From Martelella sp. HB161492 (GTDB lineage: Bacteria > Pseudomonadota > Alphaproteobacteria > Rhizobiales > Rhizobiaceae): a stretch of 64,000 nucleotides of DNA. Of this stretch, positions 34,191 to 41,414 are shown piece by piece. Positions within the stretch are counted from its first letter, which is position 1, and the number at the start of each line of letters is the position of its first letter. The stretch is from positions 1 through 64,000 of the forward strand of contig NZ_JAATVV010000013.1 of the NCBI RefSeq assembly GCF_013184775.1. Direction: 5' to 3'. Below the pieces are notes generated by a model. It was given only the letters and a program-made list of their open reading frames with translations. It searched no databases and was not told the DNA's origin. The position numbers and the translations under genes are program-made.

Positions 34191-35156
34191 ATGGATTATA
34201 TCTCTCTGGGGAAAACTGGTCTGAAAGTGTCGCGGCTGGGGCTTGGCTGCATGACATTCGGCTCACCGGACTGGGCGCCATGGGTGCTGGACGAGGCGCG
34301 CGCGCGCCCGATTGTGGAAAAGGCGCTCGATCTCGGCATCAATTTCTTCGATACGGCTGACATGTATTCGCGCGGCGCCAGCGAGACGGTGCTGGGCAAT
34401 CTCCTGTCCGGGCTTCCCCGTCACAAGCTGGTGATCGCCAGCAAGCTCTATAATCCGATGAGTGATGACCCGAATGATCGCGGCTTGTCGCGCAAGCATG
34501 TGTTCGAATCCATCGACGGCAGTCTCAAGCGGCTTGGTACGGACTATCTCGATCTCTGGCAGCTGCATCGCTTCGATTATGAGACGCCGCTGGAGGAAAC
34601 GCTGGACGCACTGAATGATGTCGTGCGTTCCGGCAAGGTCCGCTATCTCGGCGCGTCGTCGATGTTTGCCTGGCAGTTCATGAAGGCGCTTGGCCTGCAG
34701 CGCGCCCATGGCTGGGCGCCCTTCGTGTCGATGCAGCCGCACTACAATCTCATCTATCGTGAAGAAGAGCGCGAGATGCTGCCGATGTGCCGGGCCGAGG
34801 GAATTGGTGTCATCCCGTGGAGCCCGCTGGCCCGTGGCCGTCTGGCCGGGCGTGGCGACACGACGCGGGCAAAAACCGATGGCACGGCGGGCGCGCTTTA
34901 TGACCGCACCGCCGGGCAGGACAGCCAGGTCATCGAAGCCGTGCGGGCTGTTGCCGGGCGTCACGGCCGTTCGATGGCTGAAATTGCCTATGCCTGGGTG
35001 GCGACGCGCCCCGGAATCACCGCTCCGCTGGTCGGCATCTCCAAGCTGCATCAGTTTGATGCTGCCGTGGCGGCCCTTGAGGTGGAGCTGAGCGATGAAG
35101 ATGTCGCCCTGATGGAGGCGCCCTATCATCCCAAGGAGGTCGCCGGCCATGTCTGA
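34191..35156 (+). CDS. aldo/keto reductase
   Basis: A 321-residue NADP(H)-dependent TIM-barrel reductase. The catalytic tetrad is visible as Asp and Tyr in FFDTADMYSRG, Lys in VIASKLYNP and His in DLWQLHRFD. The C-terminal cofactor segment is in APLVGISKLHQFDAA. It resembles the YajO/Tas-type group. It is divergent from the GntR gene and overlaps the DUF885 gene by 8 bp. It may reduce a carbonyl formed from the peptide or amide substrate. Confidence 0.88.
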   Translation: MDYISLGKTGLKVSRLGLGCMTFGSPDWAPWVLDEARARPIVEKALDLGINFFDTADMYSRGASETVLGNLLSGLPRHKLVIASKLYNPMSDDPNDRGLSRKHVFESIDGSLKRLGTDYLDLWQLHRFDYETPLEETLDALNDVVRSGKVRYLGASSMFAWQFMKALGLQRAHGWAPFVSMQPHYNLIYREEEREMLPMCRAEGIGVIPWSPLARGRLAGRGDTTRAKTDGTAGALYDRTAGQDSQVIEAVRAVAGRHGRSMAEIAYAWVATRPGITAPLVGISKLHQFDAAVAALEVELSDEDVALMEAPYHPKEVAGHV

Positions 35157-36345
35157 ACGCGGGCGTGTCATGATGGAGTGTGGCCGGGAACTTGCAGAGA
35201 TCACCGCGGGGCTGGATCAGCTTTACCGCAGTCTGAGCAGCGCCGATGGCTTTCTGAATGCTGAAGGGCTGATCCCTGTTGCCGTCGCGCCCGTCAATGC
35301 CCGTGCCTTCACGGACTATGCCGAGGTGCGCGATGCACTTTCCGGCCTTGCAGAGAAAGTGACAGCCGCCGACATCGTGCCGCTCCGGCGTGACTACATG
35401 CTGGAGATGATCGATTCGCTTGAGGCGCTGATCGATACGTTCGAGGCGAAGCCGATCAGCTTTGCCGACCGGCTGCGACGGCAGATCCGCATCGAGCCGG
35501 GTCCGGTGTCGGACGAAATCCTTGATGAATACCGCATGGCCATGCGTCAGGCGCTCGATGAACTTGGGTTTCGCGACGGCGATCTTGCGACCGACATCTG
35601 CCGCTGGGAAGAGGCCAGACGGGTTGCGCCCGACGACGTGATCTCAGTCCTGCGCGTGATCATGGTCGAGGCGCGGCAACGCACCGTCCAGACCATGTAT
35701 GATTTTTCACAGGAATGGATCGAACCTGTTGGCGTCACGGACAAGCCGTTTTCGGCCTATTGTGACTATCTCGGCCGCAAGGTCCTGCTCAATCTGGATT
35801 TCCCCTATACAACCTATGACCTGAAGCATCTGGCGAGCCACGAGGCTTTTCCGGGCCATCTCGTGCATCTTGGGTTGCGCGATGCCTATGTCAATGATGG
35901 CATCATGCCGCTGGACGGTGCGCAGGTGGTCACGTCTTCGGCGTCTAGTGCGCTGTTTGAGGGGATTGCCGATAATGGCATGGCCTTTCTCGACTGGGAC
36001 GACACGCCCGACGATGCCGTTGCCATTGCCCTGCAACGCCTCAGAAGCGCCCTGCGCTGCAACGCGGCCTGGATGATGCATCACGAGGGCAAGCCGCTTG
36101 AAGCGATCGTTCCGGTTATCGCGCAGGCGAGCTTTCAGTCGGAGAAGACGGTTTCAGGCCGCCTTGCCTTCCTCGGTCACGGATTGAGGGCGCCCTTTGT
36201 CTATGCCTATTGGGCAGGTGAGCGGGCTGTGAATACAGTCTGGCAGAGCGTTGCGCGTGACGAGCGTCCAGTCTTCTGGGCGGCGCTTTACGGGCAAATG
36301 CATACGCCGTCGACCCTGAAGCGCTTCCGGGAGGCGGCGGGCTAG
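35149..36345 (+). CDS. DUF885-like putative metallopeptidase
   Basis: A 398-residue protein with the motif SHEAFPGHLVHL in the middle, the HExxxGH arrangement typical of DUF885 proteins, which are gluzincin-like. A third ligand may be the Glu in ALFEGIADNGM. Family members are usually longer (about 550-600 residues), so this is a short form. No signal peptide is seen, so cytoplasmic hydrolysis of small peptides is likely. ATG 35149 overlaps the reductase gene; 35170 is an alternative start. Confidence 0.75.
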   Translation: MSERGRVMMECGRELAEITAGLDQLYRSLSSADGFLNAEGLIPVAVAPVNARAFTDYAEVRDALSGLAEKVTAADIVPLRRDYMLEMIDSLEALIDTFEAKPISFADRLRRQIRIEPGPVSDEILDEYRMAMRQALDELGFRDGDLATDICRWEEARRVAPDDVISVLRVIMVEARQRTVQTMYDFSQEWIEPVGVTDKPFSAYCDYLGRKVLLNLDFPYTTYDLKHLASHEAFPGHLVHLGLRDAYVNDGIMPLDGAQVVTSSASSALFEGIADNGMAFLDWDDTPDDAVAIALQRLRSALRCNAAWMMHHEGKPLEAIVPVIAQASFQSEKTVSGRLAFLGHGLRAPFVYAYWAGERAVNTVWQSVARDERPVFWAALYGQMHTPSTLKRFREAAG

Positions 36346-36354
36346 CGCGCCGGC

Positions 36355-36528
36355 TCGAAAATCGGAATCGATTTTCGAAAAGAACGATGCGTGGATTCAG
36401 TAAGATAGAGCATCCCGGTGCGTCCAAAAGGACGCACGGCGTTCCAGCGAGCTGTCAGGGCCGCGGGGCTGACATTGGCGTCCCGCGGCGCGAAGGAGAG
36501 CATGTCCAGCAAAACCGAAACCGGTTTT
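36355..36528. repeat. rhizobial-type intergenic palindrome cluster
   Basis: Three inverted repeats stand in the 207-bp gap: 36355-36378 (TCGAAAATCG and its complement around GAAT), 36418-36437 (GTGCGTCC-AAAA-GGACGCAC) and 36511-36528 (AAAACC / GGTTTT). Similar short palindromes occur between genes in many rhizobia. The first has a relative at 46950-46995 in this window. Confidence 0.6.
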
Positions 36529-36552
36529 GGGCCGGGCCATGCAGAAACGGCC

Positions 36553-37209
36553 TCACCATGAGACCCATTTGGGTGCAACCTCAGTGGCAATTATATTGAC
36601 GATATAGGCAATCATTTGCCTGTAGAACTCGACGGCATCCGGGCTATAGCTACGGGTCAACTCACAGATATTGATCAGGTCGGCACAGCCTTTCTGCAGC
36701 ACGCCGGGGTGGCGCAGCAGGCAGGCATTGATGACGCAGAGCCTGTCGAGGAGCACCAAGGTCACCTCATATTCGTTCTTGGTGAGGAGTGCCCGGCTGA
36801 TCTCATGGGAGATCTCGATATAGGCATGCTTCGCGAACGTGCCATCGGCACCATGAAGTGCACTCACGTCAATTGCGGCCAGCGTCATTCTTCGGGATTC
36901 GATATAGCGTTCGATGGCACTGGTATAGATCGCCGCAAGCGCCTTGTAGATAATGGTAGCTTCTGCAGGTTCTATCGTGGCGACGCAATAGCCTGAGCGT
37001 CCGCTCTGGGTCAGCAGGCCGCGGGCCTTCAGCCGGATCATGGCCTCGCGGACCGGGATGACGCTGAAGACCAGTTTTTCTGCAATTTCGGCAGGATTGA
37101 GCAACATGCCGGCGCTGTATTCGCCATCCAGGATTTGCCCGCGAATAAAGGCATAGGCCCTGTCGGCGCAGGTTTCCGTGGCTGTTTTGGGTGGTTCTGC
37201 GTGTATCAT
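36553..37209 (-). CDS. GntR-family transcriptional regulator, orphan
   Basis: A 218-residue FadR-like regulator. The winged helix occupies residues 15-75 (AYAFIRGQILDGEYSAG, PAEIAEKLVFSVIPVREAMIRLKARGLL). A helical C-terminal domain of about 140 residues follows, which lacks the obvious metal-binding histidines of FCD domains. No gene is adjacent on the same strand that it would obviously control. The 474 bp above it are free of genes and AT-rich near its start, suitable for autoregulation. Confidence 0.8.
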   Translation of the reverse strand: MIHAEPPKTATETCADRAYAFIRGQILDGEYSAGMLLNPAEIAEKLVFSVIPVREAMIRLKARGLLTQSGRSGYCVATIEPAEATIIYKALAAIYTSAIERYIESRRMTLAAIDVSALHGADGTFAKHAYIEISHEISRALLTKNEYEVTLVLLDRLCVINACLLRHPGVLQKGCADLINICELTRSYSPDAVEFYRQMIAYIVNIIATEVAPKWVSW

Positions 37210-37683
37210 AGCATTCTCTTTTCGGCTTCGCCGTTCTTAAGGACAACATTCTGCCGAACAGCCACTTCAACCTTGGAGCGCGACGACAGTCTAATTCAAT
37301 TATTTTTGTCTTTTTGAGATTCTTCTTGGCAACTTGATGGCAAGATGAACTATTGTTCACGCTTTAATAGATTAATTTGATTTTACACGCAAAAAATGCA
37401 GCTTGAAATGCGGTGTCGGGCACATGGCGGCCTCAATCCGGACGGCCGTTGCGCGTCAACCTGCCGCGCCGGCGTCATCATCAAACCAGATGTGGCAGGG
37501 ACGGTGTCCCTGCACGCGCGGGCTGCCTCCTGCCGCAGTCGATCATCCCGGTGGGTCCTGGCGCGGGGCTTTCCAGCTATGCGCCGTGCCTGCCGCGACC
37601 GAGGATGCCGCAGCAATCATCCGTGATTGAACGGATGGTGTCGCGAAGACAAGGCGTGAAGCTTACTAACCAAGAGGTTAAAG
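37210..37683. other. gene-free stretch between GntR and tRNA-Phe
   Basis: About 180 bp nearest the GntR gene are AT-rich (promoter side). The rest (37400-37640) is GC-rich and open in several frames on both strands, but the translations are Arg/Pro/Cys-rich and unlike each other, so I call no gene. Confidence 0.5.
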
Positions 37684-37759
37684 TGGTGCCCAGACGCGGA
37701 TTCGAACCACGGACACGCGGATTTTCAATCCGCTGCTCTACCAACTGAGCTATCTGGGC
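37684..37759 (-). tRNA. tRNA-Phe (GAA)
   Basis: The minus strand folds as a 76-nt tRNA with encoded CCA. The acceptor stem is GCCCAGA / TCTGGGC with discriminator A, the D arm GCTC...GAGC, the anticodon stem GCGGA / TCCGC with loop TTGAAAA (anticodon GAA), and the T arm CGTGG-TTCGAAT-CCACG. Confidence 0.95.
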
Positions 37760-37850
37760 ATGACCTGCAATATGTGTTGCCGGTCTTTCCGGAGCCGCTT
37801 GCTGCGCCCCGTGAGTGAGCGCGTTTATAGCAGCTTGTTTTTTCAAGTCC

Positions 37851-37872
37851 AGCGTCAAATGACGCTTTTTTT
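37851..37872 (+). terminator. terminator-like hairpin facing the plus strand
   Basis: AGCGTC-AAAT-GACGCT followed by six or seven T. No plus-strand gene precedes it, while the neighbouring tRNA and ArsR genes are on the minus strand. Confidence 0.5.
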
Positions 37873-37926
37873 CAGAAAATTGCGTCAGGCGGTCCGGATG
37901 GTGAAACGCCGAAAAGCGGCCGGGGC

Positions 37927-38259
37927 TCAGTTGAGCTCCGGCACAACATCAAGCTCCGCCAGCGTGTCGAAAAACTGGCCAAAAGCTGGGTTGTTCAGGC
38001 GGTAATAGACAAAACGGCCATCGCGCTCGGTCGACACAAGACCGCTGCGCCGCAGCGTCGCCAGCTGCTGTGACAATTGTGCCTGTGCGAGCCCGGTTCT
38101 GTGGCACAGTTCCGTGACCGAACATTCTTCATTGCGCAAGGCTTCCAGGATGGCGAGCCGATGCGCATGCGCCAGCGTCTTGATCAGAACCGAAATCCGC
38201 GTGATGTCTTCAGTCGACAGAATCAGGGCTGACGGGCCCTCTATGTGATGCGCAACCAT
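37927..38259 (-). CDS. ArsR-family transcriptional regulator
   Basis: A 110-residue winged-helix repressor: LIKTLAHAHRLAILEALRNEE, then ECSVTELCHRTGLAQAQLSQQLATLRRSGLVSTERDGRFVYYRL. C46 and C52 lie in the recognition region, where ArsR-type thiol sensors place metal-binding cysteines, but the spacing differs from CVC, so metal, arsenite or reactive-sulfur sensing is only possible. I start at 38259, where AGGGGGA precedes the ATG. Other in-frame ATGs occur at 38274 and 38307. No target gene is adjacent. Confidence 0.82.
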   Translation of the reverse strand: MVAHHIEGPSALILSTEDITRISVLIKTLAHAHRLAILEALRNEECSVTELCHRTGLAQAQLSQQLATLRRSGLVSTERDGRFVYYRLNNPAFGQFFDTLAELDVVPELN

Positions 38260-38401
38260 GATTTCCCCCTGCATCTTGACACTGCAAGCGCTGTCATTCG
38301 TCTGCATAATCGGTTCCAAGCTTAGCAAATGCTGCGCGCTTGCCAAGTCAGGGTAGGGATTTATGGTTCGTTTCGGTGAACTTACCAGAAAAAGTCCGTT
38401 C

Positions 38402-38884
38402 CTAGAGATCAACCACCAGATGCGGTGCACCATCAGAGGTGCGTGCAGCGCTTATGCCGCTCGTGCGGTCGATTGTTGCATTGATCCGGCGGCGGGGGAA
38501 AGAAAAGCTTTCAAAGGAAACGACGTCGACCGGGTTGTCAAAGACGATGGTAAGCTTAAGTGACGTGTTACCGAGCGCTTGCAGCGCGATGATCTTTCCC
38601 GAGAACGGATTGCCGAGATAGCGCCCTGTCACGCTCTCGCCGAGCGCCAGGCTGGCCCTGCTTTCGGTTGCTGTGGCGGCCCTCTCGGTCCCGTCGGCGT
38701 TCCGGGCCGCAAGGGCCCTGAGGGTGTTCCAGTCGCGATAGCCAAGCTGTGCGGCGATCAGTTCAAGCGAAAGGCTGTGGGAAATAACGTGTTCCTGGGC
38801 CTGAAGCGCCTGGCGCAGGCGCCGTGCCTGCTTCTTGAGGTCCTCACATGAGGGAAGCTGGCTCATGCCATTATCGGTGTTCAT
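38402..38884 (-). CDS. glyoxalase-related domain protein
   Basis: A 160-residue cytoplasmic protein. Residues 10-60 match the glyoxalase-related N-terminal domain I know from many proteobacteria: LKKQARRLRQALQAQ, ISHSLSLELIAAQLGYRDWNTLRALAA. Residues 80-160 form a small beta-rich domain (GRYLGNPFSGKIIALQ, LKLTIVFDNPVDVVSFESF) that resembles the usual partner of that domain. The function is unknown. ATG 38884 or the ATG six codons later is the start. Confidence 0.7.
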   Translation of the reverse strand: MNTDNGMSQLPSCEDLKKQARRLRQALQAQEHVISHSLSLELIAAQLGYRDWNTLRALAARNADGTERAATATESRASLALGESVTGRYLGNPFSGKIIALQALGNTSLKLTIVFDNPVDVVSFESFSFPRRRINATIDRTSGISAARTSDGAPHLVVDL

Positions 38885-39047
38885 GGGTTGTCTCTCGTCA
38901 ATGCGCGCTGATACTGCTTGGGCTCCGCATTACCAGCCCGTCACGCCGAGAAAGCCATGATGGGAAAATCGGAAGTCTTCACCTTGTCCTGTTGCCAGGC
39001 TGCGGAGGGCGGGCGCTTCCAGCCGTTCTCCTCATAAATCAATAGCG

Positions 39048-39078
39048 CGGAAAATGGAAGCGGCGCCACGCCGCCTCC
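39048..39078 (-). terminator. terminator of the luxI operon
   Basis: On the minus strand GGAGGCGGCG and CGCCGCTTCC enclose a 3-nt loop (one mismatch) and are followed by ATTTTCC. It lies 12 bp after the stop of the 57-residue gene. Confidence 0.6.
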
Positions 39079-39090
39079 AGTTGTTCTACG

Positions 39091-39264
39091 TCAGTGAAGG
39101 CTCGCAGGATCGGATTTCTTGTTGATCTGTTCGAGCGCCATCTTGAGGATGTAGACGAGTGCTTCGTCGTTGATCTCCTCTGCATCCCAAAGGGCAAGCC
39201 GGACCCAGCCGCGAATCGCGGCGAGCTTGTTCTGGTCGGTTGCGAGTTTTGTCGTGTCCTGCAT
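39091..39264 (-). CDS. small protein encoded downstream of luxI
   Basis: A 57-residue open frame. ATG at 39264 has GGAGG four bases upstream, and TGA is at 39091-39093. The product begins MQDTTKLATDQNK and contains a predicted amphipathic helix pair (AAIRGWVRLALWDAE, DEALVYILKMALEQINKK), acidic in the middle and basic at the end. It starts 22 nt after the luxI stop and ends just before the terminator, so it should be cotranscribed with the AHL synthase. I do not recognise the family. It could be a small modulator of quorum sensing, but that is inference from position only. Confidence 0.7.
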   Translation of the reverse strand: MQDTTKLATDQNKLAAIRGWVRLALWDAEEINDEALVYILKMALEQINKKSDPASLH

Positions 39265-39286
39265 AATGCCTCCGTCTATGGGCCGG

Positions 39287-39949
39287 TCAGGCGGCCGAAG
39301 CCATCAGTGCCCTGCCGGGTTGCGGCGCTGAGGCATTGGTAAAAAGGGAATGGGTGACGCCGAGCTTGGCGCGCATGCGCTCCATCACTTCGTCGGAAAC
39401 TTCGAAGGCGCCGCAGCACACCGGGTGGCGACCGTAACCATCGGCACGGCCCAATTCGTCGACCTCGACGCCCGAGCGCCTGTAAACCCGCTTCATATGC
39501 GGCTCGTAATTCGAGATCATCGTATGGATGCCGTGGTCGAGGGCGCATTCGCAAAGGGCAAGGAGCAGCAGGCTGAAGGCATAGCCCGGGCTCATATCCT
39601 CATGGTCGCGCTGAACAGCTTCATCGTCGAGGCACATGCGCGTGCCTTCCCAGATGCCGGGGGCGACAAGGTCGATCGAGCCCGGGAAGGTGCTGCGGAA
39701 AACATCATAGAGCAGTGTCGGGCCGGTGGTCGGCATCAGCCGCATGCCGCCGTAAAGCGTCTTGCGGTCGTCGCTGCACCACAGAAGGTAAACCGGGTTC
39801 ATCCGGTCATAGGCATCAGCTTCGCGATCGCCCGAAACCTGAACCTCCCAGCCGAGCTGGTCGGCAAAGGTCTTCTTTCGCAGGCGCAGGAACTGGTCGA
39901 CGAGATCTGCGTATTGCTGCTGCTGAAACTCCTGAATCGTTACAAACAT
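39287..39949 (-). CDS. acyl-homoserine-lactone synthase (LuxI family)
   Basis: A 220-residue autoinducer synthase that makes AHL from S-adenosylmethionine and acyl-ACP. All the conserved LuxI residues fall at standard numbers: R24, F28, W34, D45, D48, R70, F84, E101 and R104 (in RLRKKTF, GWEV, ADAYD, GGMRLMP, YDVF, WEGTR). It is transcribed from the same strand as the luxR gene above it and is followed by the 57-residue gene. A 12-bp palindrome lies 83 bp upstream. The acyl chain cannot be predicted. Confidence 0.93.
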   Translation of the reverse strand: MFVTIQEFQQQQYADLVDQFLRLRKKTFADQLGWEVQVSGDREADAYDRMNPVYLLWCSDDRKTLYGGMRLMPTTGPTLLYDVFRSTFPGSIDLVAPGIWEGTRMCLDDEAVQRDHEDMSPGYAFSLLLLALCECALDHGIHTMISNYEPHMKRVYRRSGVEVDELGRADGYGRHPVCCGAFEVSDEVMERMRAKLGVTHSLFTNASAPQPGRALMASAA

Positions 39950-40031
39950 TGCCTTCTCCTAGTAAGGATTTCGTTTTGAGAATGAAGGCGCTCAATGGAT
40001 TTGAAAATTGCCACAATTGAACGAGCACCCC

Positions 40032-40043
40032 TGTACGCGTACA
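40032..40043. promoter_or_regulatory. candidate lux-type operator above luxI
   Basis: TGTACGCGTACA is a perfect 12-bp palindrome, with a further GTAC ten bases on and CCCC / GGGG flanks. Its placement between luxR and luxI suits a LuxR-AHL binding site, although it is not the classical lux-box sequence. Confidence 0.45.
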
Positions 40044-40159
40044 TTTGTACGGGGTTTTACGAGTAATTCAGATAGGCTTGCTGCGTTGCGGCGATAAAAA
40101 TACGCGTTTTACGCGACTGGCCGCAACGCCTGATATACAGGCGTGTCAGCGCGATCAAC

Positions 40160-40178
40160 CGTCCGCTGAAAGCGGACG
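40160..40178 (-). terminator. hairpin after the luxR gene
   Basis: An 8-bp perfect stem (CGTCCGCT / AGCGGACG) with a 3-nt loop, 30 bp after the luxR stop. There is no T run, so termination would be weak. Confidence 0.4.
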
Positions 40179-40207
40179 ATTGTCATGATACACGTTTAGG
40201 GGGAGGT

Positions 40208-40945
40208 TCAGGGATTGATCAGCCGCAGGCGGATTGCTTTGGCAACAGCCTGGGAAATGGTGGCGCAATCAAGCTTGTAACGCGCTGAGCGCATATAGGA
40301 GCGGACCGTGTGATCCGAGATGCCGATGATCTTGGCGATCTCGCGGAATTCCTTGCCCTGGGAAATCCAGTAGAGGGTTTCGATTTCGCGCGGGCTCAGT
40401 CCCGGTGCGGGATCGCTCTCACCGTAGAGCTCGCGGATCGCCTTCTTGTGAATGGCGTGGGAGACCTCCATCCAGCTCTTTTTGTTGCGGGCCACGCGCT
40501 GGGGCCAGCCGGTTTCGCCAAAACGGGCATTGAGCGACAGAAGCGCGCGCCGTCCGGCCTTGTCTGTGATCGGGATCGAGTAGCCCTCGTCGGACAGACC
40601 ATGGGCGAGGAAATCCGCCATCACGGCGCGGGAACCGGCCGTTTCTTCAAGTTCGGACCAGATGAAGGGCAGAGCGCGGCGCAATCCGTCACGTACGACC
40701 GGATCATGGGTGACGTAACCGCGGATGAGATAGCGCGATACCCATTCGGCCGGATAGGTCGTTCGCACGAAAGGCGCATCGATATTCATGTCGACCGGAA
40801 CGGTCTGCGCATGGTGATAGGTGACGTTGCCAAGGCTGTAGATTTCGCGCAACACACGAATGGCAGCGTCAACATCGGCTGCCTTGTCAATCGCGTCAAA
40901 GACGCTTTCGTCATCCGGTTCCGTCATCGGACTGTCGCCGGACAT
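40208..40945 (-). CDS. LuxR-family AHL-responsive regulator
   Basis: A 245-residue quorum-sensing regulator. The autoinducer-binding domain (residues 10-165) shows the conserved W-x3-Y-x8-D-P and W in AEWVSRYLIRGYVTHDP and FIWSEL. The C-terminal LuxR helix-turn-helix is LSPREIETLYWISQGKEFREIAKIIGISDHTVRSYM. I start at 40945, where AAAGGAGCAGG precedes the ATG; the frame to 41014 has no such site. It probably binds the AHL made by the neighbouring synthase and activates its promoter. Confidence 0.9.
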   Translation of the reverse strand: MSGDSPMTEPDDESVFDAIDKAADVDAAIRVLREIYSLGNVTYHHAQTVPVDMNIDAPFVRTTYPAEWVSRYLIRGYVTHDPVVRDGLRRALPFIWSELEETAGSRAVMADFLAHGLSDEGYSIPITDKAGRRALLSLNARFGETGWPQRVARNKKSWMEVSHAIHKKAIRELYGESDPAPGLSPREIETLYWISQGKEFREIAKIIGISDHTVRSYMRSARYKLDCATISQAVAKAIRLRLINP

Positions 40946-41414
40946 GCCCTGCTCCTTTGAATATGTGTGCACACCGTTGCGCAAGCAGTAGAGTGTAGAA
41001 TTTTCAGTCAGCAATGGACACCTGCCTTACGGCCTTAACCCTAACCATAATGTTTGTCGGTGTTCACCGAAAACAGCTTTCTCGTACAAAACCCAATCAG
41101 TGCACCATGCCTGCCATGCTGCTGAAATTGCTGCGCAGCAACAACAACAATGGAAAGCGCTCAGTGCACGTGGAAAGCCTTGCCCTGCCGGGCAGCTCGG
41201 TTTCCCGGATCCACTATCGCGAGGCAATGTTACCGTTATCTAAACGTATTTTAGGGTAATTGCACGTAAATTTGCCGTGTTCGCCAGACCGGCGAAGACG
41301 CTGTCATCCGCCGCTATTCTTGGTTGCGATGTTGGAGCGGGCGTTGATTGTTGATTGGGAATTGCCAATCAGGCTCGACATGCTAACGTTACCCGCAAGG
41401 GGAACGAGAGCTAA
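40946..41414. other. gene-free stretch above luxR and the GH13 gene
   Basis: It holds the divergent promoters of luxR and the GH13 gene. A plus-strand frame at 41014-41259 (81 codons) lacks a ribosome site and any family likeness. The only ordered element I see is the palindrome at 41352-41371. Confidence 0.5.
41352..41371. promoter_or_regulatory. operator-like palindrome above the GH13 gene
   Basis: TGATTGGGAATTGCCAATCA is a 20-bp inverted repeat with one mismatched pair, 43 bp before the GH13 start. Its shape suits a LacI/GntR-type operator. No regulator of that kind is adjacent. Confidence 0.45.

Noticed and set aside
37403-37630. Overlapping frames before the tRNA that might be a gene remnant
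   Set aside because: Several frames are open equally and none shows a domain; GC-rich noise is sufficient.
41014-41259. 81-codon plus-strand frame above the GH13 gene
   Set aside because: No ribosome site, no family likeness, and it overlaps the luxR promoter region.
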